A DNA stretch of 64,000 nt from Bacillus sp. UNC438CL73TsuS30 (GCF_000482325.1 NZ_AXVA01000023.1:1-64000), one strand, 5' to 3'; positions 45,072 to 55,022 are shown, counted from the first letter of the stretch. Program-made: numbers and translations. The notes: generated by a model from the letters alone, not told the origin.

Positions 45072-45976
45072 CTTTTGCTCTCCCTTAATTCATTATCCAA
45101 ATGATCATTCAATGTCTCAATAAAGTTCACAAAAGCCTTCACAACATTCCATTCCAAGGATTCCTTATGGTAATACATCCATGTTCTACGTAATATAGGA
45201 TTTCCCTTTTGGTTGGTTAAAACTATTTTATATAAATCATCTATTTCATTAAGTATACGGCTGGACAAGAAGCCATAGCCTAATCCATTTATAACCATTT
45301 CCTTACAAGTATCAACCTGGTCCACTTCAATACTGATAAAAGGCGGCTGCGAATAGTTTTCTGCCCACCAATGATCAATTAATGATTTTAATAAGAAATC
45401 TCCGTTATAGTCAATTCTGGGGAGATTCGGCAAATTTAAAATATCAATCTCTTCCCTCGACGTAACAGAAACGGTTTCTTCAAATAATAAATGCTTCTTC
45501 AATCCTCTACAGCTATAGTCACCGCGAATAAAGCCTATATGAACATCCTTATTATGTATAAGTTTGCTTACATCTTTACTCCAGCCTGTAATCACTTTAA
45601 ATTCCACATGAGGATACTTTCTTTTAAATAATTTCAAAATATAAGGCAGTTCATAATTGGCAAAGAAGTTGGATACACCCAATTTTAATGTTCCTACAAC
45701 TTCATTACCACCGTCATTACTCATATTCCGGACATGCTCTACTATTTTATTATATTGAGCAAGGATATTATCGGCACACTGAACAAGATATTCTCCTTCT
45801 GGGGTGAAATGGATCCCTCTGCTTTCACGGGTTACAATTTTGACACCTAATTCCTCTTGCATGTGCTTTAAACGATTGGTTAATGCAGGCTGGGTAATAA
45901 ACAAAAGCCTTGCTGCTTTCGTTAGGTTCTTCTGACTATAGAGAACCTTCAGTATCTCCCAATCACGGTAATCCAC
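45068..45976 (-). CDS. LysR-family regulator translationally coupled to fabF
   Basis: A 302-residue LysR-type regulator. The helix-turn-helix is [54 protein letters not shown]. The effector domain begins at about residue 90 ([30 protein letters not shown]). The start is a GTG at 45976 with GGGGG five bases upstream. Its stop overlaps the fabF start (ATGA). LysR genes are usually divergent from targets, so this co-directional overlap is less usual. Control of fabF or of lipid composition is an inference. Confidence 0.82.
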   Translation of the reverse strand: MDYRDWEILKVLYSQKNLTKAARLLFITQPALTNRLKHMQEELGVKIVTRESRGIHFTPEGEYLVQCADNILAQYNKIVEHVRNMSNDGGNEVVGTLKLGVSNFFANYELPYILKLFKRKYPHVEFKVITGWSKDVSKLIHNKDVHIGFIRGDYSCRGLKKHLLFEETVSVTSREEIDILNLPNLPRIDYNGDFLLKSLIDHWWAENYSQPPFISIEVDQVDTCKEMVINGLGYGFLSSRILNEIDDLYKIVLTNQKGNPILRRTWMYYHKESLEWNVVKAFVNFIETLNDHLDNELRESKR

Positions 45977-46225
45977 GGTTACCCCCTAATTTTTGCCATA
46001 TAAAAATTTCTTATATCTTATTATAAATTATTAGCATTTTATTTATTTCCATTATTGCATTATCATTGACCCGTAGCAATTAATAATCGTCTTTTAACCC
46101 TAGATTGAGAATTCATTATACCCCAATCACCTTTATGGTTTAACATAGTATATTTTCTCTTTAACCATATTTATAGATGTCCTGTCTGGGGGACAGAAAT
46201 AATTTAAAAAATAGGAGGAATTTTT

Positions 46226-46384
46226 ATGTGGATTATAACTCGTTATTTAGATTCAGATATTTCCATGTTTGAATTTGAAACGGAAGAAGAAGCAAGAGAG
46301 GCTCTTAAAAACATGAAGGGCTGTAAAATTATCTCTGAGGTTGTTTATTTCAATGACCCTTGTTTTCAGCAGGAAATCGCTTAA
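46226..46384 (+). CDS. Small conserved-looking protein of 52 residues
   Basis: A 52-residue frame with a strong AGGAGG RBS seven to eight bases before the ATG and a terminator 44 bp after the stop. The product starts MWIITRYLDSDISMFEF, then EEEAREALKNMKGCKII and VVYFNDPC. It looks like a compact alpha/beta fold, and similar short proteins occur in Bacillaceae, but I know no function. It is on the opposite strand to its neighbours. Confidence 0.75.
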   Translation: MWIITRYLDSDISMFEFETEEEAREALKNMKGCKIISEVVYFNDPCFQQEIA

Positions 46385-46427
46385 AGATCATATAGTAAAA
46401 TATTAGGATATATTTATTAATTTTTTC

Positions 46428-46460
46428 GCCTCCCTGCATTTGCAGAGAGGCTTTTCGTTT
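46428..46460 (+). terminator. Terminator of the 52-residue gene
   Basis: The stem GCCTCCCTGCA/TGCAGAGAGGC (one mismatch) is followed by TTTTCGTTT on the plus strand. Confidence 0.8.
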
Positions 46461-46529
46461 AGATAATTTTAAAGATACCAATGGTCTAATCCTTTTGTTT
46501 TTTTATTATGTTGGAAAAATTAATATCCG

Positions 46530-47009
46530 CTATTTATGGTACGGCTCACCTCGATTTATTCGATATGCCCGATAAATCTGCTCCACCAAAATCAACCGCA
46601 TCAGTTGATGGGGGAAAGTCATCTTTGAAAAAGACAACTGTTCATTCGATCTCCGCAATACTTCATCACTCAACCCTAACGAACCACCGATCACAAAAGC
46701 AATTTTACTTTTTCCATATGTAGCTAACTTATCTAATGTATCTGCAAGTTGCTCCGAAGATTGCATCTTCCCGTTAATCGCTAAGGCAATTACATGAGCA
46801 TCTTGGCTGATTTTTGCCAAAATTCGTTCGCCTTCTTTTTCCTTGACCTGAAGCATTTCCGATTCACTTAATTCCTCCGGTGCCTTTTCATCCGCAACAT
46901 CAATCACTTCCACCTTTGCATAGGCGGACAATCGCTTTAAATACTCATCAATTCCTTGCTTTAAATATTTCTCTTTTAATTTGCCAACCGTCACAATCGA
47001 GATATTCAC
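46530..47009 (-). CDS. rlmH: 23S rRNA pseudouridine-1915 N3-methyltransferase
   Basis: RlmH (159 residues), a SPOUT methyltransferase that modifies pseudouridine 1915 in helix 69 of 23S rRNA. It begins [27 protein letters not shown] and has the SAM-binding knot motif [18 protein letters not shown] and the C-terminal [21 protein letters not shown]. The start is a GTG at 47009 with AAAGGG nine bases upstream. The neighbour order (rlmH next to yyzF and htrA) is that of B. subtilis. Confidence 0.95.
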   Translation of the reverse strand: MNISIVTVGKLKEKYLKQGIDEYLKRLSAYAKVEVIDVADEKAPEELSESEMLQVKEKEGERILAKISQDAHVIALAINGKMQSSEQLADTLDKLATYGKSKIAFVIGGSLGLSDEVLRRSNEQLSFSKMTFPHQLMRLILVEQIYRAYRINRGEPYHK

Positions 47010-47055
47010 AATCCACAGCCCTTTTCAAATTGATTACAAACAGCTTACAAACAAG

Positions 47056-47246
47056 ATATCCACAGAAGTTATCCACATATACACAATTTTTATCCACATC
47101 TTGTATGGAATCACTTGTTCGCCACTATATATACAGCGCTATTTCGACAATATTCACAGCTTGTTGATAAATTATCCACATCTAATTTTGTTAATAACGG
47201 GAATGTTTCATGTTCGTTCACAACCGTATCCAATGCAATATCCACA
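47056..47246 (+). promoter_or_regulatory. DnaA-box cluster at rlmH/yyzF
   Basis: Three perfect DnaA boxes (TTATCCACA) lie at 47069-47077, 47090-47098 and 47172-47180. One-mismatch copies (ATATCCACA) are at 47056-47064 and 47238-47246. All have the same orientation. The first three lie between rlmH and yyzF and the others within yyzF. B. subtilis has a DnaA-binding cluster at the same gene (yydA). Confidence 0.85.
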
Positions 47247-47269
47247 TGTTCCTCGCAGCAATAAATCAT
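47111..47269 (-). CDS. yyzF: CxxH/CxxC small zinc-binding-type protein, YyzF-like
   Basis: A 52-residue protein with CCEEHVDIALD near the start and CEYCRNSAVYIV near the end, giving a CxxH/CxxC pair that probably binds one metal ion. The ATG at 47269 is preferred, since the family begins with MI.CCEEHVD and a GGGTGA RBS lies eight bases upstream; a longer in-frame reading to 47359 is not supported. DnaA boxes overlap its coding part. Function unknown. Confidence 0.75.
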   Translation of the reverse strand: MIYCCEEHVDIALDTVVNEHETFPLLTKLDVDNLSTSCEYCRNSAVYIVANK

Positions 47270-47402
47270 CTCTAACTTCACCCTTTGAAAAATATTTTCT
47301 TTTACCTTATTTTTTACTTTAAACCAATCAGTCATACTGAACCTCATCCATGTTACCACAAAATAAAGCAGGAGGGTGGTCCTTCACCTCCTGCCTCACA
47401 AC

Positions 47403-48635
47403 TTACTGTGTTTTATCACTGACCAGTTTTAATGTTGTTTCGTTTAATTTCCCACTTCGGTAAAACTTAATTTTCATTTGCTCACCAATCTTCTTACTTT
47501 GATACAAATGTTTCCTCAAGTCTAAAACATCATTTATCTTCTTTCCATCCATTTCTACAATGACATCTAGTTCCTTTAGGCCTGCCTGATCGGCTGGTGA
47601 ATTTGGTACAACCTCACGAAGGGCTACACCATAGTTTACATCCCTCGGCAATTTGAGGGCTTCCTCTTGATAGTAAGCTGGAATTTCAGATACGGATTTT
47701 AAATCGACACCCATATATGGCCGTTTTACACTTCCATACTGCTCTAAATCATTGATAATCGGTTTTGCGGAATTAATCGGAATCGATAAACCAATTCCTT
47801 CAACCGCCTCTTGAGATATTTTCATCGAATTGATTCCAACCACCTGGCCGCCAATATTAACTAAGGCACCGCCGCTATTACCAGGGTTGATGGCGGCATC
47901 AGTTTGTAAAACTTCTGCCTGCCAATCAATAATCCCATCCTGATTGATATCTACCGGGATTGTCCGTTTTAATCCTGAAACAATTCCCTGTGTCACAGAA
48001 CCGGAGAAGGTAGGACCAAGCGGGTTCCCAATCGCAATAACCGGTTCGCCCATTTTTAATTCATCGGAATTTCCAAATTGAGCAATTTTTTTAACATGGC
48101 TGGCGTCAATTTCAAGAACGGCTAAATCTGTCCAAATATCACTGCCTAAAAGGTCTGCAGGGATTTTGGTCCCGTCGGTAAGACTCACCTCAAGTTTGGT
48201 AGCCCCTTCCACCACGTGGTGATTCGTGACGACAAAAGCCTTATTTCCAGCTTTTTTATAAATGACACCTGAACCGGTACCAGCTGCTTCTTCTGACTTT
48301 TTCCCATTGTCAGCCCAAAATTGGGTCGATTGAATGTTGGTAATTCCTACAACTGCCGGACCTGCTTGATCAACAGCCTTGGTTGTATTGGTGGTCACAT
48401 TATAGGACACATTTTGCTGTACAAAACCTTGTTGGTTATTCGTGCCTGTTTCTGTTGAAACCTGATTTTTAGGTTGAATATCGTAGGGGAGAACGCCCGA
48501 ATTTGCTAAGTTCGGAATGAACATAACTACCAAAACAGCTCCTATAACCGCTCCAATCAAACTGGAGAAGAAAAAGCCGCCTCTGCCTCTTTTTTCTCGA
48601 TAACGTCCATTTGAATGATCATCATAATAACCCAT
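47403..48635 (-). CDS. htrA: HtrA-like membrane-anchored serine protease
   Basis: A quality-control protease of 410 residues. One membrane helix (about residues 20-42) follows a basic, tyrosine-rich cytosolic start. The S1 protease domain has the triad in TNHHVVEG (His), TDLAVLEID (Asp) and INPGNSGGALVN (Ser). One PDZ domain is at about 300-395 (VVPNSPADQAGLKELDVIVEMDGKKI). In B. subtilis the gene in this position is htrC (yycK). It has its own gap to walJ, with a terminator between them, so it is probably a separate unit. Confidence 0.92.
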   Translation of the reverse strand: MGYYDDHSNGRYREKRGRGGFFFSSLIGAVIGAVLVVMFIPNLANSGVLPYDIQPKNQVSTETGTNNQQGFVQQNVSYNVTTNTTKAVDQAGPAVVGITNIQSTQFWADNGKKSEEAAGTGSGVIYKKAGNKAFVVTNHHVVEGATKLEVSLTDGTKIPADLLGSDIWTDLAVLEIDASHVKKIAQFGNSDELKMGEPVIAIGNPLGPTFSGSVTQGIVSGLKRTIPVDINQDGIIDWQAEVLQTDAAINPGNSGGALVNIGGQVVGINSMKISQEAVEGIGLSIPINSAKPIINDLEQYGSVKRPYMGVDLKSVSEIPAYYQEEALKLPRDVNYGVALREVVPNSPADQAGLKELDVIVEMDGKKINDVLDLRKHLYQSKKIGEQMKIKFYRSGKLNETTLKLVSDKTQ

Positions 48636-48784
48636 TTACCGATTCCCTCTCTTTCGAAAAGCTGCTATCGTTTATTTTGGCTTATATGTACAATTATACT
48701 CTTCTAAACAGCGATTTATAAAAAAATGCAATTTCTTACAATATTCTTCCATTATTAAACACATTTTAGACTTAATCTCTACAC

Positions 48785-48814
48785 AAAAAGAGCGAGGGTC
48801 GCCTCGCTCTATTG
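48785..48814 (-). terminator. Terminator of the walRK operon
   Basis: The stem AGAGCGAGG/CCTCGCTCT is followed by TTTTTGTGT on the minus strand, just after walJ. Confidence 0.85.
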
Positions 48815-48827
48815 TTACTTAACTATT

Positions 48828-49622
48828 CTAAACGGCAGTTAAAGTGGTAGGGGTTTTCGGGTCGGTATCATAAAGTTCAAACTGCTCCCCAACAATCAAA
48901 CCGCGGCCTTGTAATGTTTGCGACACGGACATCCGTGCTAAATCCTTCATGTTATTATCAAGGCTTAAATGAGCAAGATAGACCCTGCGCGTCTTATCAC
49001 CAATCACTTCACTCATTGCCACCGCTGCATCTTCATTGGAAACATGGCCGACATCACTTAAAATCCTCCGCTTAATATTCCAAGGATATCTGCCCATCCG
49101 CAGCATTTGTACATCATGATTCGATTCGAATATATATGCATCAGCATTCGTGATAATTCCTTTCATCCGGTCGCTGACATAACCTGTATCTGTAATCAAC
49201 ACAAGCTTTTTATCGGAATGGTGGAAAACATAAAACATTGGTTCTGCCGCATCATGTGAAACACCAAAGGATTCAATCTCTACGGCCCCAAAGCTTTTTA
49301 CCGTTTCCATGTTAAACACAAATTTTTGCTCAGTTGGAATCTCTCCTACTAAACCATCCATTGCCCGCCAGGTTTTTTCATTTGCGTAAACAGGGAGCTT
49401 ATATTTACGTGCAAGCACTCCGACACCTTTTATGTGGTCACTGTGCTCATGGGTAACAAAAATCCCAGAGAGTTTACTTATGTCCCGGTCAATTTGCCCA
49501 AAAAGGCTTTCCATCTGTTTTCCGCTAAACCCGGCATCTACCAAAAAGGAATGTTCATCGGACTCAACATATAGTGCATTCCCCGTACTTCCACTCGCTA
49601 ATATGCTATAACGCAATGACAT
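48828..49622 (-). CDS. walJ: MBL-fold hydrolase of the walRK operon
   Basis: A metallo-beta-lactamase-fold protein of 264 residues (YycJ/WalJ). It starts [36 protein letters not shown] and carries the metal motif [12 protein letters not shown], plus ITDTGYV and the C-terminal HLSLDN. In related bacteria it acts as a 5'-3' exonuclease linked to DNA replication and wall control. It lies six bases after yycI. Confidence 0.93.
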   Translation of the reverse strand: MSLRYSILASGSTGNALYVESDEHSFLVDAGFSGKQMESLFGQIDRDISKLSGIFVTHEHSDHIKGVGVLARKYKLPVYANEKTWRAMDGLVGEIPTEQKFVFNMETVKSFGAVEIESFGVSHDAAEPMFYVFHHSDKKLVLITDTGYVSDRMKGIITNADAYIFESNHDVQMLRMGRYPWNIKRRILSDVGHVSNEDAAVAMSEVIGDKTRRVYLAHLSLDNNMKDLARMSVSQTLQGRGLIVGEQFELYDTDPKTPTTLTAV

Positions 49623-49628
49623 TCTATT

Positions 49629-50423
49629 TCACTCCACTACATTTTTTTCGTCGCTGTTAAATTGAATAATCTGTCCTTCAAATGCATTTACAAACAGGCT
49701 TTCTTTATCATCGACAACAAAACGCCATGTCGGTGCCAGCACTTGAGAGGCTGCAAGCTGTATTAAGGTGGAATATCCCAGTTCAACCTTTGTAATTGTA
49801 CTCTTTGGTTTCAAAATTCCCTTTTGATGCAGTGTTTCTATAGCCTTTAAAGGGGGGAGGATTTCTTCCTTTTTCGAAATTTTATCAATTCCCTCCAGAT
49901 AGGTCTGCTCATAGGAAACAATTTGATAATCTTTATTGAAATGGAACGTAATCATTCCATTAATATTATAGTATAAAGGGTAGCCATCATATTGTTGAAA
50001 ATACGTAATCGTCTTTTGTTTATCATTCTCTTCCCCAAATTGATACTGGTCCCCATAAAGAACATCACTTTTTAAAAAGGAAGCCAAGTCTGCCGGTTCA
50101 AATTTTGAACTCAACTGTAATGGGTGTTCCAATTTCGCCTGGATGGTTGTCTCATCCTTTAGAACAGCAGCTTCTCCCTTTAAGCGGCTTAAGTTACTTT
50201 TCTTAAACTTTTTTGGCTTCGCACTAAAATACGGTGCCTTAATGGGTGTTTTAGGAAGATCACCATATTTGATTTCATCCGCCTTTAGTTTTTCCTCGAA
50301 GGAAGCTTCGGTTATTAATTCATACTTATTGGAGTCCCGGATTTTCAGAAATTGAAAAAGCAGATAAACATCTAAAATTAAGAACGTTATGATAAAGATG
50401 GTTTTAATTTTACTCCAATCCAT
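49629..50423 (-). CDS. yycI: Two-component system regulatory protein YycI
   Basis: A 264-residue single-pass membrane protein: DWSKIKTIFIITFLILDVYLLFQF at residues 2-25 is the anchor, and the rest is extracellular. With YycH it binds WalK and tunes its activity. It overlaps yycH by 14 bases. Confidence 0.92.
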   Translation of the reverse strand: MDWSKIKTIFIITFLILDVYLLFQFLKIRDSNKYELITEASFEEKLKADEIKYGDLPKTPIKAPYFSAKPKKFKKSNLSRLKGEAAVLKDETTIQAKLEHPLQLSSKFEPADLASFLKSDVLYGDQYQFGEENDKQKTITYFQQYDGYPLYYNINGMITFHFNKDYQIVSYEQTYLEGIDKISKKEEILPPLKAIETLHQKGILKPKSTITKVELGYSTLIQLAASQVLAPTWRFVVDDKESLFVNAFEGQIIQFNSDEKNVVE

Positions 50424-51732
50424 GCTTAAACCCTCCCTGGTCTACCGTCGTAAGCTGTACCCATGTGCCATCATATTGATAAAACCAGGCAGGTTCTAAT
50501 TGGATTATCTTATTTTCCTGTGAATCCCGTTCCATTCGGTATCCCAATGCAATTCTTGTCAATAATCCTAGATTGAAGTTCTTTTTTCCCTCCAAAACTT
50601 TTAATACAGCCCGCCCGGAAGGTAGGACCAATTTCTTCGTTTCAGAACGAAGGGGCAAATCAAGGGAGATATTTGGCCTAACATATTTCATAATTTCATT
50701 TTTTCCCCAAATTTCCTTAATCTCTGAAGCCCCCTGGTCATTATAAACAGGATAGCCATCCATACTGTATAGCCGAAAAATGACTGCCTGATTAGAATCA
50801 TCTTTTGAAACATAACGATAAGGGTCAGTCCAGCCGCCATGTTCGTTGACAAAATCAATGCTCTTCTTAACTAAATCATATGAATTGGACGGATACTGAT
50901 TTTCCACTGTTGGATTTACATACACTAGCATATTACTGTCATAATTAATATTCATTTTACTGGAATCATTTGTATATTCTTCTCCATGCGGCAGCATGCT
51001 TTTTTGTACGAAGCTTGGGTCATCAAAAAGCGCTTCTTTAAATTCATTGGAATCTAAAGGCCTGGGTAAATACTGGTACTCCATCATTTCCGTTTCACCC
51101 TCGGGCAAAAAGATGGTCTTTTTTGAAGAAGGCTTATAGGCAAAGTACCTCGGTAAACTAACTGACCTTTTATAAAAATCCTTTTGAAATTCCTTTAATA
51201 GCCCAGTTGAAATATGACTTTGAAACACTTGTTGATGTTCCGAAGAGACAAAATAAACTGTTCCGAAATCCTTGTTGAAGCTCTCCGCATTAATTACAAT
51301 ACGATCAAAGTTAAAAGAGGGGATCTTTCGCTCTTCAAAGTTGAGAACACTGCGATACATGGCAATTGGAATCTCACCAGGAAAAAGAATTTCTGCTTTA
51401 CCATCTCCATGAAGAAGATTATTTAAATTTCCTGCTTTGTTAGTGTAATTTTCAACATCCAAAAATGTCCACTGACCTAGTTTTTTCATAATTTCTTCAA
51501 GTTCATCCGAATTTGATGTTCCATAATGATGTCCATTGACATGATATAAGATTTGGTCCGGCTTTAGGATTTTTTGTACTTCCTGTTTCTCACTTAATGA
51601 TACTTCCGCAACAGAATTATCATTTTTCATCGTTTCATAATTAGGTTGGTATGTCCATAAATTCCAAGTTAGAACAATACTAAGCATGACCAAAATTAAT
51701 AAAATACCAGATTTTATATTTTCGTATCTCAT
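50410..51732 (-). CDS. yycH: Two-component system activity regulator YycH
   Basis: A 440-residue membrane-anchored extracellular protein that acts with YycI on WalK. One helix spans about residues 8-26 (SGILLILVMLSIVLTWNLW). The ATG at 51732 overlaps the walK stop as ATGA and gives the expected M-R/K-x-ENIK start. An ATG six bases upstream is possible but less fitting. Confidence 0.9.
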   Translation of the reverse strand: MRYENIKSGILLILVMLSIVLTWNLWTYQPNYETMKNDNSVAEVSLSEKQEVQKILKPDQILYHVNGHHYGTSNSDELEEIMKKLGQWTFLDVENYTNKAGNLNNLLHGDGKAEILFPGEIPIAMYRSVLNFEERKIPSFNFDRIVINAESFNKDFGTVYFVSSEHQQVFQSHISTGLLKEFQKDFYKRSVSLPRYFAYKPSSKKTIFLPEGETEMMEYQYLPRPLDSNEFKEALFDDPSFVQKSMLPHGEEYTNDSSKMNINYDSNMLVYVNPTVENQYPSNSYDLVKKSIDFVNEHGGWTDPYRYVSKDDSNQAVIFRLYSMDGYPVYNDQGASEIKEIWGKNEIMKYVRPNISLDLPLRSETKKLVLPSGRAVLKVLEGKKNFNLGLLTRIALGYRMERDSQENKIIQLEPAWFYQYDGTWVQLTTVDQGGFKHGLE

Positions 51733-53555
51733 GACCATTCATCCTCTTCAGAACCCTCATATGGCAGGGAAAAAGAAATAACCGTTCCTTTTCCTTCCCG
51801 ACTGGTTGCCCAAATAGAACCGCCATGTGCATTGATAATTTCCTTTGCAATGGCCAGGCCTAATCCTGTACCTCCCAGCTTTCGAGTTCTTGCTTTGTCG
51901 ACTCGATAAAAACGGTCAAAAATTTTACCGATATTTTCTTTCGGAATTCCCATACCCTGGTCCGATATACCGACAATAATTCTTTCTTCCTCCTCCTGAA
52001 TGGAAAACGTAACTAGTCCTCCTTCAGGGGAATATTTTAAAGCATTGGATATAATGTTATAAAGCACTTGTGTCAACTTATCCTCATCAATTTCAACGAA
52101 AATTGGACCCGCTGGAAGCTCCCTTTTAAAGGTGACATTTTGCTCTTTCGCCATTTCAAAACGATCGATGATACTGTGGAAGAAATTCACAAAATTTACC
52201 CACTCAGGAGAAAGCTTATAATCCGTACTATCCATTTTCGATAGTGTGAGGAGGTCGTTTACAAGTCGAATCATTCTTTCTGTTTCTGTTCGTGTAACCT
52301 CTAAAAAGTTAGGAGCAATCTCCTCATCCTTCCAAGCCCCATCCGCCAAAGCCTCAAGATAGCTTCGCATCGTTGTCAACGGGGTTCTCAATTCATGGGA
52401 GACATTCGCTACAAACTCTCTACGTTCTTCATCAATTTTTTCTAATTCCGTAATATCATGCAGCACCGCAATTAAACCATTTACAAAGCCCGTCTCTTTT
52501 TGGATGACTGAAAAATTTGCCCGAAGGATATACGGCTTTGTCTTTGTGCTGTAATCTAAAATCAATGAATCATTTTCTTCAAGCAGGTCTTCAAACGTAT
52601 TCGTTTCATTTAAACTTAATAGAGATATAATCGGCTGAGAAAGGACTGTTTCACGTGAAACATCCAGCATCTCAGCAGCTGGTTCATTTATTAAAATAAC
52701 GCGTCCTTTCCGGTCTGTCGCAATGACACCATCTGTCATATACGACAAAACGGTGGAGAGCTTTCTACGTTCTCCCTCCGTCGAGGCTTGAGCCTCCTGA
52801 AGTTTTTTTGTTAAATTATTAAAAGTCATCGCCAATGTACCAATTTCATCATTTCCATACACTTTAACCTTTCGTGAGAAATTCCCTTTAGTCATGGCTA
52901 TGGCCTGCTTTTTCAAATCTGAAATTGGCCGTGTAATGGTCTGAGCCAGTAATATCCCCAAAACAGCGGTAATCGCTAGGGCAATACCTGTCCCCGTAGA
53001 AAAAATGCCATTAATCGTCTTCATTTGTTCGAAGACATTCTCAATTTTAGCTACAAGATAAATTGCTCCAATCACCTTTTTACCCGATTTAATTGGCTTA
53101 GCGAGGACCCAGATCCTGTGTCCTGACTTTCCGTCAATAAAAATACTACTTTGATCCTCCTCTAATGTAAGAGCCCGTTTCACCTGTAAGTCTGTCGAGC
53201 GTTGGCCGACAACTCCTTGATTATTTGGGTCAGAGGTTCCCAGTATTTTTAATGAACGCCCATCGATCACGCGCACTTCTGAAATATCGACGGCTGTAAA
53301 ATCCCTGAGGAGTTTTTTTATATCCTCTTCGAGAGTTAGGTCTTCAGGGGTCCGTTCCTTATTCATTTCTTCAACAATATTATAGGCAAGCAAATTAACA
53401 CGCTCTGTTAAAGAAGTTTGGAAGTTGGTCCTTAGTGTTTCTTCTAATTGCTTTACAAAATAAACCCCGATAATTTGCATCGCAACTAAAATCAACAGGA
53501 CATAGATGATGACAAATTTAACATTTATAGATCGAAAGAAACCAACCTTTCTCAT
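51729..53555 (-). CDS. walK: Essential sensor histidine kinase WalK
   Basis: The wall-homeostasis kinase (608 residues). It has a membrane helix at about 10-30, an extracellular Cache domain, a second helix near 185, a HAMP domain, a PAS domain (VLSYMTDGVIATDRKGRVILIN), the H-box FVANVSHELRTPLTTMRSYLEAL and the ATPase boxes ISNALKYSPEGG, ISDQGMGI and GTGLGLAI. The ATG at 53555 gives MRKVGFFRSI like B. subtilis WalK; an ATG at 53564 overlapping the walR stop is the alternative but its RBS is only two bases away. Confidence 0.93.
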   Translation of the reverse strand: MRKVGFFRSINVKFVIIYVLLILVAMQIIGVYFVKQLEETLRTNFQTSLTERVNLLAYNIVEEMNKERTPEDLTLEEDIKKLLRDFTAVDISEVRVIDGRSLKILGTSDPNNQGVVGQRSTDLQVKRALTLEEDQSSIFIDGKSGHRIWVLAKPIKSGKKVIGAIYLVAKIENVFEQMKTINGIFSTGTGIALAITAVLGILLAQTITRPISDLKKQAIAMTKGNFSRKVKVYGNDEIGTLAMTFNNLTKKLQEAQASTEGERRKLSTVLSYMTDGVIATDRKGRVILINEPAAEMLDVSRETVLSQPIISLLSLNETNTFEDLLEENDSLILDYSTKTKPYILRANFSVIQKETGFVNGLIAVLHDITELEKIDEERREFVANVSHELRTPLTTMRSYLEALADGAWKDEEIAPNFLEVTRTETERMIRLVNDLLTLSKMDSTDYKLSPEWVNFVNFFHSIIDRFEMAKEQNVTFKRELPAGPIFVEIDEDKLTQVLYNIISNALKYSPEGGLVTFSIQEEEERIIVGISDQGMGIPKENIGKIFDRFYRVDKARTRKLGGTGLGLAIAKEIINAHGGSIWATSREGKGTVISFSLPYEGSEEDEWS

Positions 53556-53563
53556 GAAGGCCA

Positions 53564-54274
53564 TTACTCCTGTTCAGGATTGCGCAAATAATATCCAACT
53601 CCTCTTCGCGTAACAATCCAAGTTGGATGGCTTGGGCTATCCTCAATTTTTTCCCGCAAGCGCCGAACGGTTACATCAACGGTTCGAACATCACCATAAT
53701 AATCGTAACCCCAAACGGTTTGTAATAAATGTTCTCTTGTCATTACCTGGCCAATATGCTGAGCCAAATAATAGAGCAGTTCAAATTCACGATGTGTCAG
53801 CTCAATAGTTTCGCCGCGTTTCGAAACAACATAGGCATCAGGATGAATCACCAACGAGCCAATTTCAATTTCATTTGTTTCGGATTCTTCCTCCGACGGC
53901 GTGTTAAACTGCTGATGCCGGCGTAAATTGGCTTTTACACGGGCAATTAGTTCCCTTGTGCTAAAAGGTTTTGTTACATAATCATCCGCACCAAGCTCAA
54001 GCCCAAGTACCTTATCAATTTCCGAGTCCTTAGCTGTCAGCATGATGATCGGCATTTCATATTTCTTGCGGACTTCCCGGCAGACTTCCATACCATCTTT
54101 TTGAGGAATCATAATATCAAGAAGAATTAAATCCGGCTGGATTTCTTCGACCATTTTAATTGCTTCATTACCATCATAGGCACAATAGACATTGTAGCCT
54201 TCCTTTTTTAAGTTGAATTGTAGAATATCCGCAATCGGCTTTTCATCATCCACGACTAGAATTTTTTTCTCCAT
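53564..54274 (-). CDS. walR: Essential response regulator WalR
   Basis: An OmpR-family regulator of 236 residues that controls wall hydrolases. The receiver domain starts [16 protein letters not shown], with the phosphoacceptor Asp in [13 protein letters not shown] and the switch LTAKD and KPFSTREL. The winged helix has [53 protein letters not shown]. The ATG at 54274 has AGGAG eight bases upstream; an ATG six bases earlier is too near it. It is the first gene of walRK-yycHI-walJ. Confidence 0.96.
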   Translation of the reverse strand: MEKKILVVDDEKPIADILQFNLKKEGYNVYCAYDGNEAIKMVEEIQPDLILLDIMIPQKDGMEVCREVRKKYEMPIIMLTAKDSEIDKVLGLELGADDYVTKPFSTRELIARVKANLRRHQQFNTPSEEESETNEIEIGSLVIHPDAYVVSKRGETIELTHREFELLYYLAQHIGQVMTREHLLQTVWGYDYYGDVRTVDVTVRRLREKIEDSPSHPTWIVTRRGVGYYLRNPEQE

Positions 54275-54400
54275 ACCCATTGCTCCTTTATAGTTAATCT
54301 GAATAATAGTCATATATACTCTATTTTACTTTATCATTAAATCTGCTTTAAATCATCTATTAGTAGTATTTGCTTCAATTTCCATGGAATAAAAGGGGTA

Positions 54401-54434
54401 TAAAAAAAGAAGTTTGCTTTAGCAAACTTCTTTG
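54401..54434 (-). terminator. Terminator of the tRNA cluster
   Basis: The stem AAGAAGTTTGC/GCAAACTTCTT is followed by a T-run on the minus strand, right after tRNA-Phe. Confidence 0.85.
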
Positions 54435-54436
54435 GA

Positions 54437-54509
54437 TGGCTCAGGACGGAATCGAACCGCCGACACAAGGATTTTCAGTCCTTTGCTCTACCGACTGAGC
54501 TACTGAGCC
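54437..54509 (-). tRNA. tRNA-Phe (GAA)
   Basis: A 73-nt cloverleaf: acceptor GGCTCAG, T-arm GGTTCGATTCC, anticodon loop CTGAAAA with anticodon GAA. The 3' CCA is not encoded. It is the last gene of the four-tRNA cluster. Confidence 0.95.
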
Positions 54510-54516
54510 ACTTTTA

Positions 54517-54593
54517 TGGCGGTCCGGACGGGACTCGAACCCGCGACCTCCTGCGTGACAGGCAGGCATTCTAACCAACTGAACTACCGGACC
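54517..54593 (-). tRNA. tRNA-Asp (GTC)
   Basis: A cloverleaf with acceptor GGTCCGG, T-arm GGTTCGAGTCC and anticodon loop CTGTCAC (anticodon GTC). The CCA end is encoded and included here. Confidence 0.95.
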
Positions 54594-54662
54594 AAATTTA
54601 TATGAATAGCAGTCAGCAAGGAAACCGTCCTTGCCAGTCACTCACTGACCACTAAATGCCAA

Positions 54663-54734
54663 TGACCCCTACGGGATTCGAACCCGTGTTACCGCCGTGA
54701 AAGGGCGGTGTCTTAACCGCTTGACCAAGGGGCC
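54663..54734 (-). tRNA. tRNA-Glu (TTC)
   Basis: A 72-nt cloverleaf with acceptor GGCCCCT, T-arm GGTTCGAATCC and anticodon loop CTTTCAC (anticodon TTC). The CCA end is not encoded. The 69-bp spacer to tRNA-Asp holds a small hairpin. Confidence 0.95.
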
Positions 54735-54752
54735 ATATAAAAAATTATAGAA

Positions 54753-54828
54753 TGGTGAGCCATGAAGGACTCGAACCTTCGACCCTCTGATTAAAAGTCA
54801 GATGCTCTACCAACTGAGCTAATGGCTC
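54753..54828 (-). tRNA. tRNA-Lys (TTT)
   Basis: A cloverleaf with acceptor GAGCCAT, T-arm GGTTCGAGTCC and anticodon loop CTTTTAA (anticodon TTT). The CCA end is encoded. The order Lys-Glu-Asp-Phe equals the B. subtilis cluster at this place. Confidence 0.95.
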
Positions 54829-54982
54829 GTATTTGGGCTTGTCCCCTAAACAAATACTAGTTTAAGTCAGATGCTCAAACTAATTTATAATATCGGGTTG
54901 TTACCTTTCGTGACGACGCTTTTTATAATATCATGTACTCTATAAAATAAGCAATACTTTTTTAAAAAAAATTTTATAAAAT

Positions 54983-55013
54983 TGAAAAGTCCCCCTAAAG
55001 AGGAGGACTTTTC
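54983..55013 (-). terminator. Terminator of purA
   Basis: The stem GAAAAGTCC...GGACTTTTC with inner GC pairs lies ten bases after the purA stop. The T-run follows further on. Confidence 0.7.
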
Positions 55014-55022
55014 ATAACCAAT

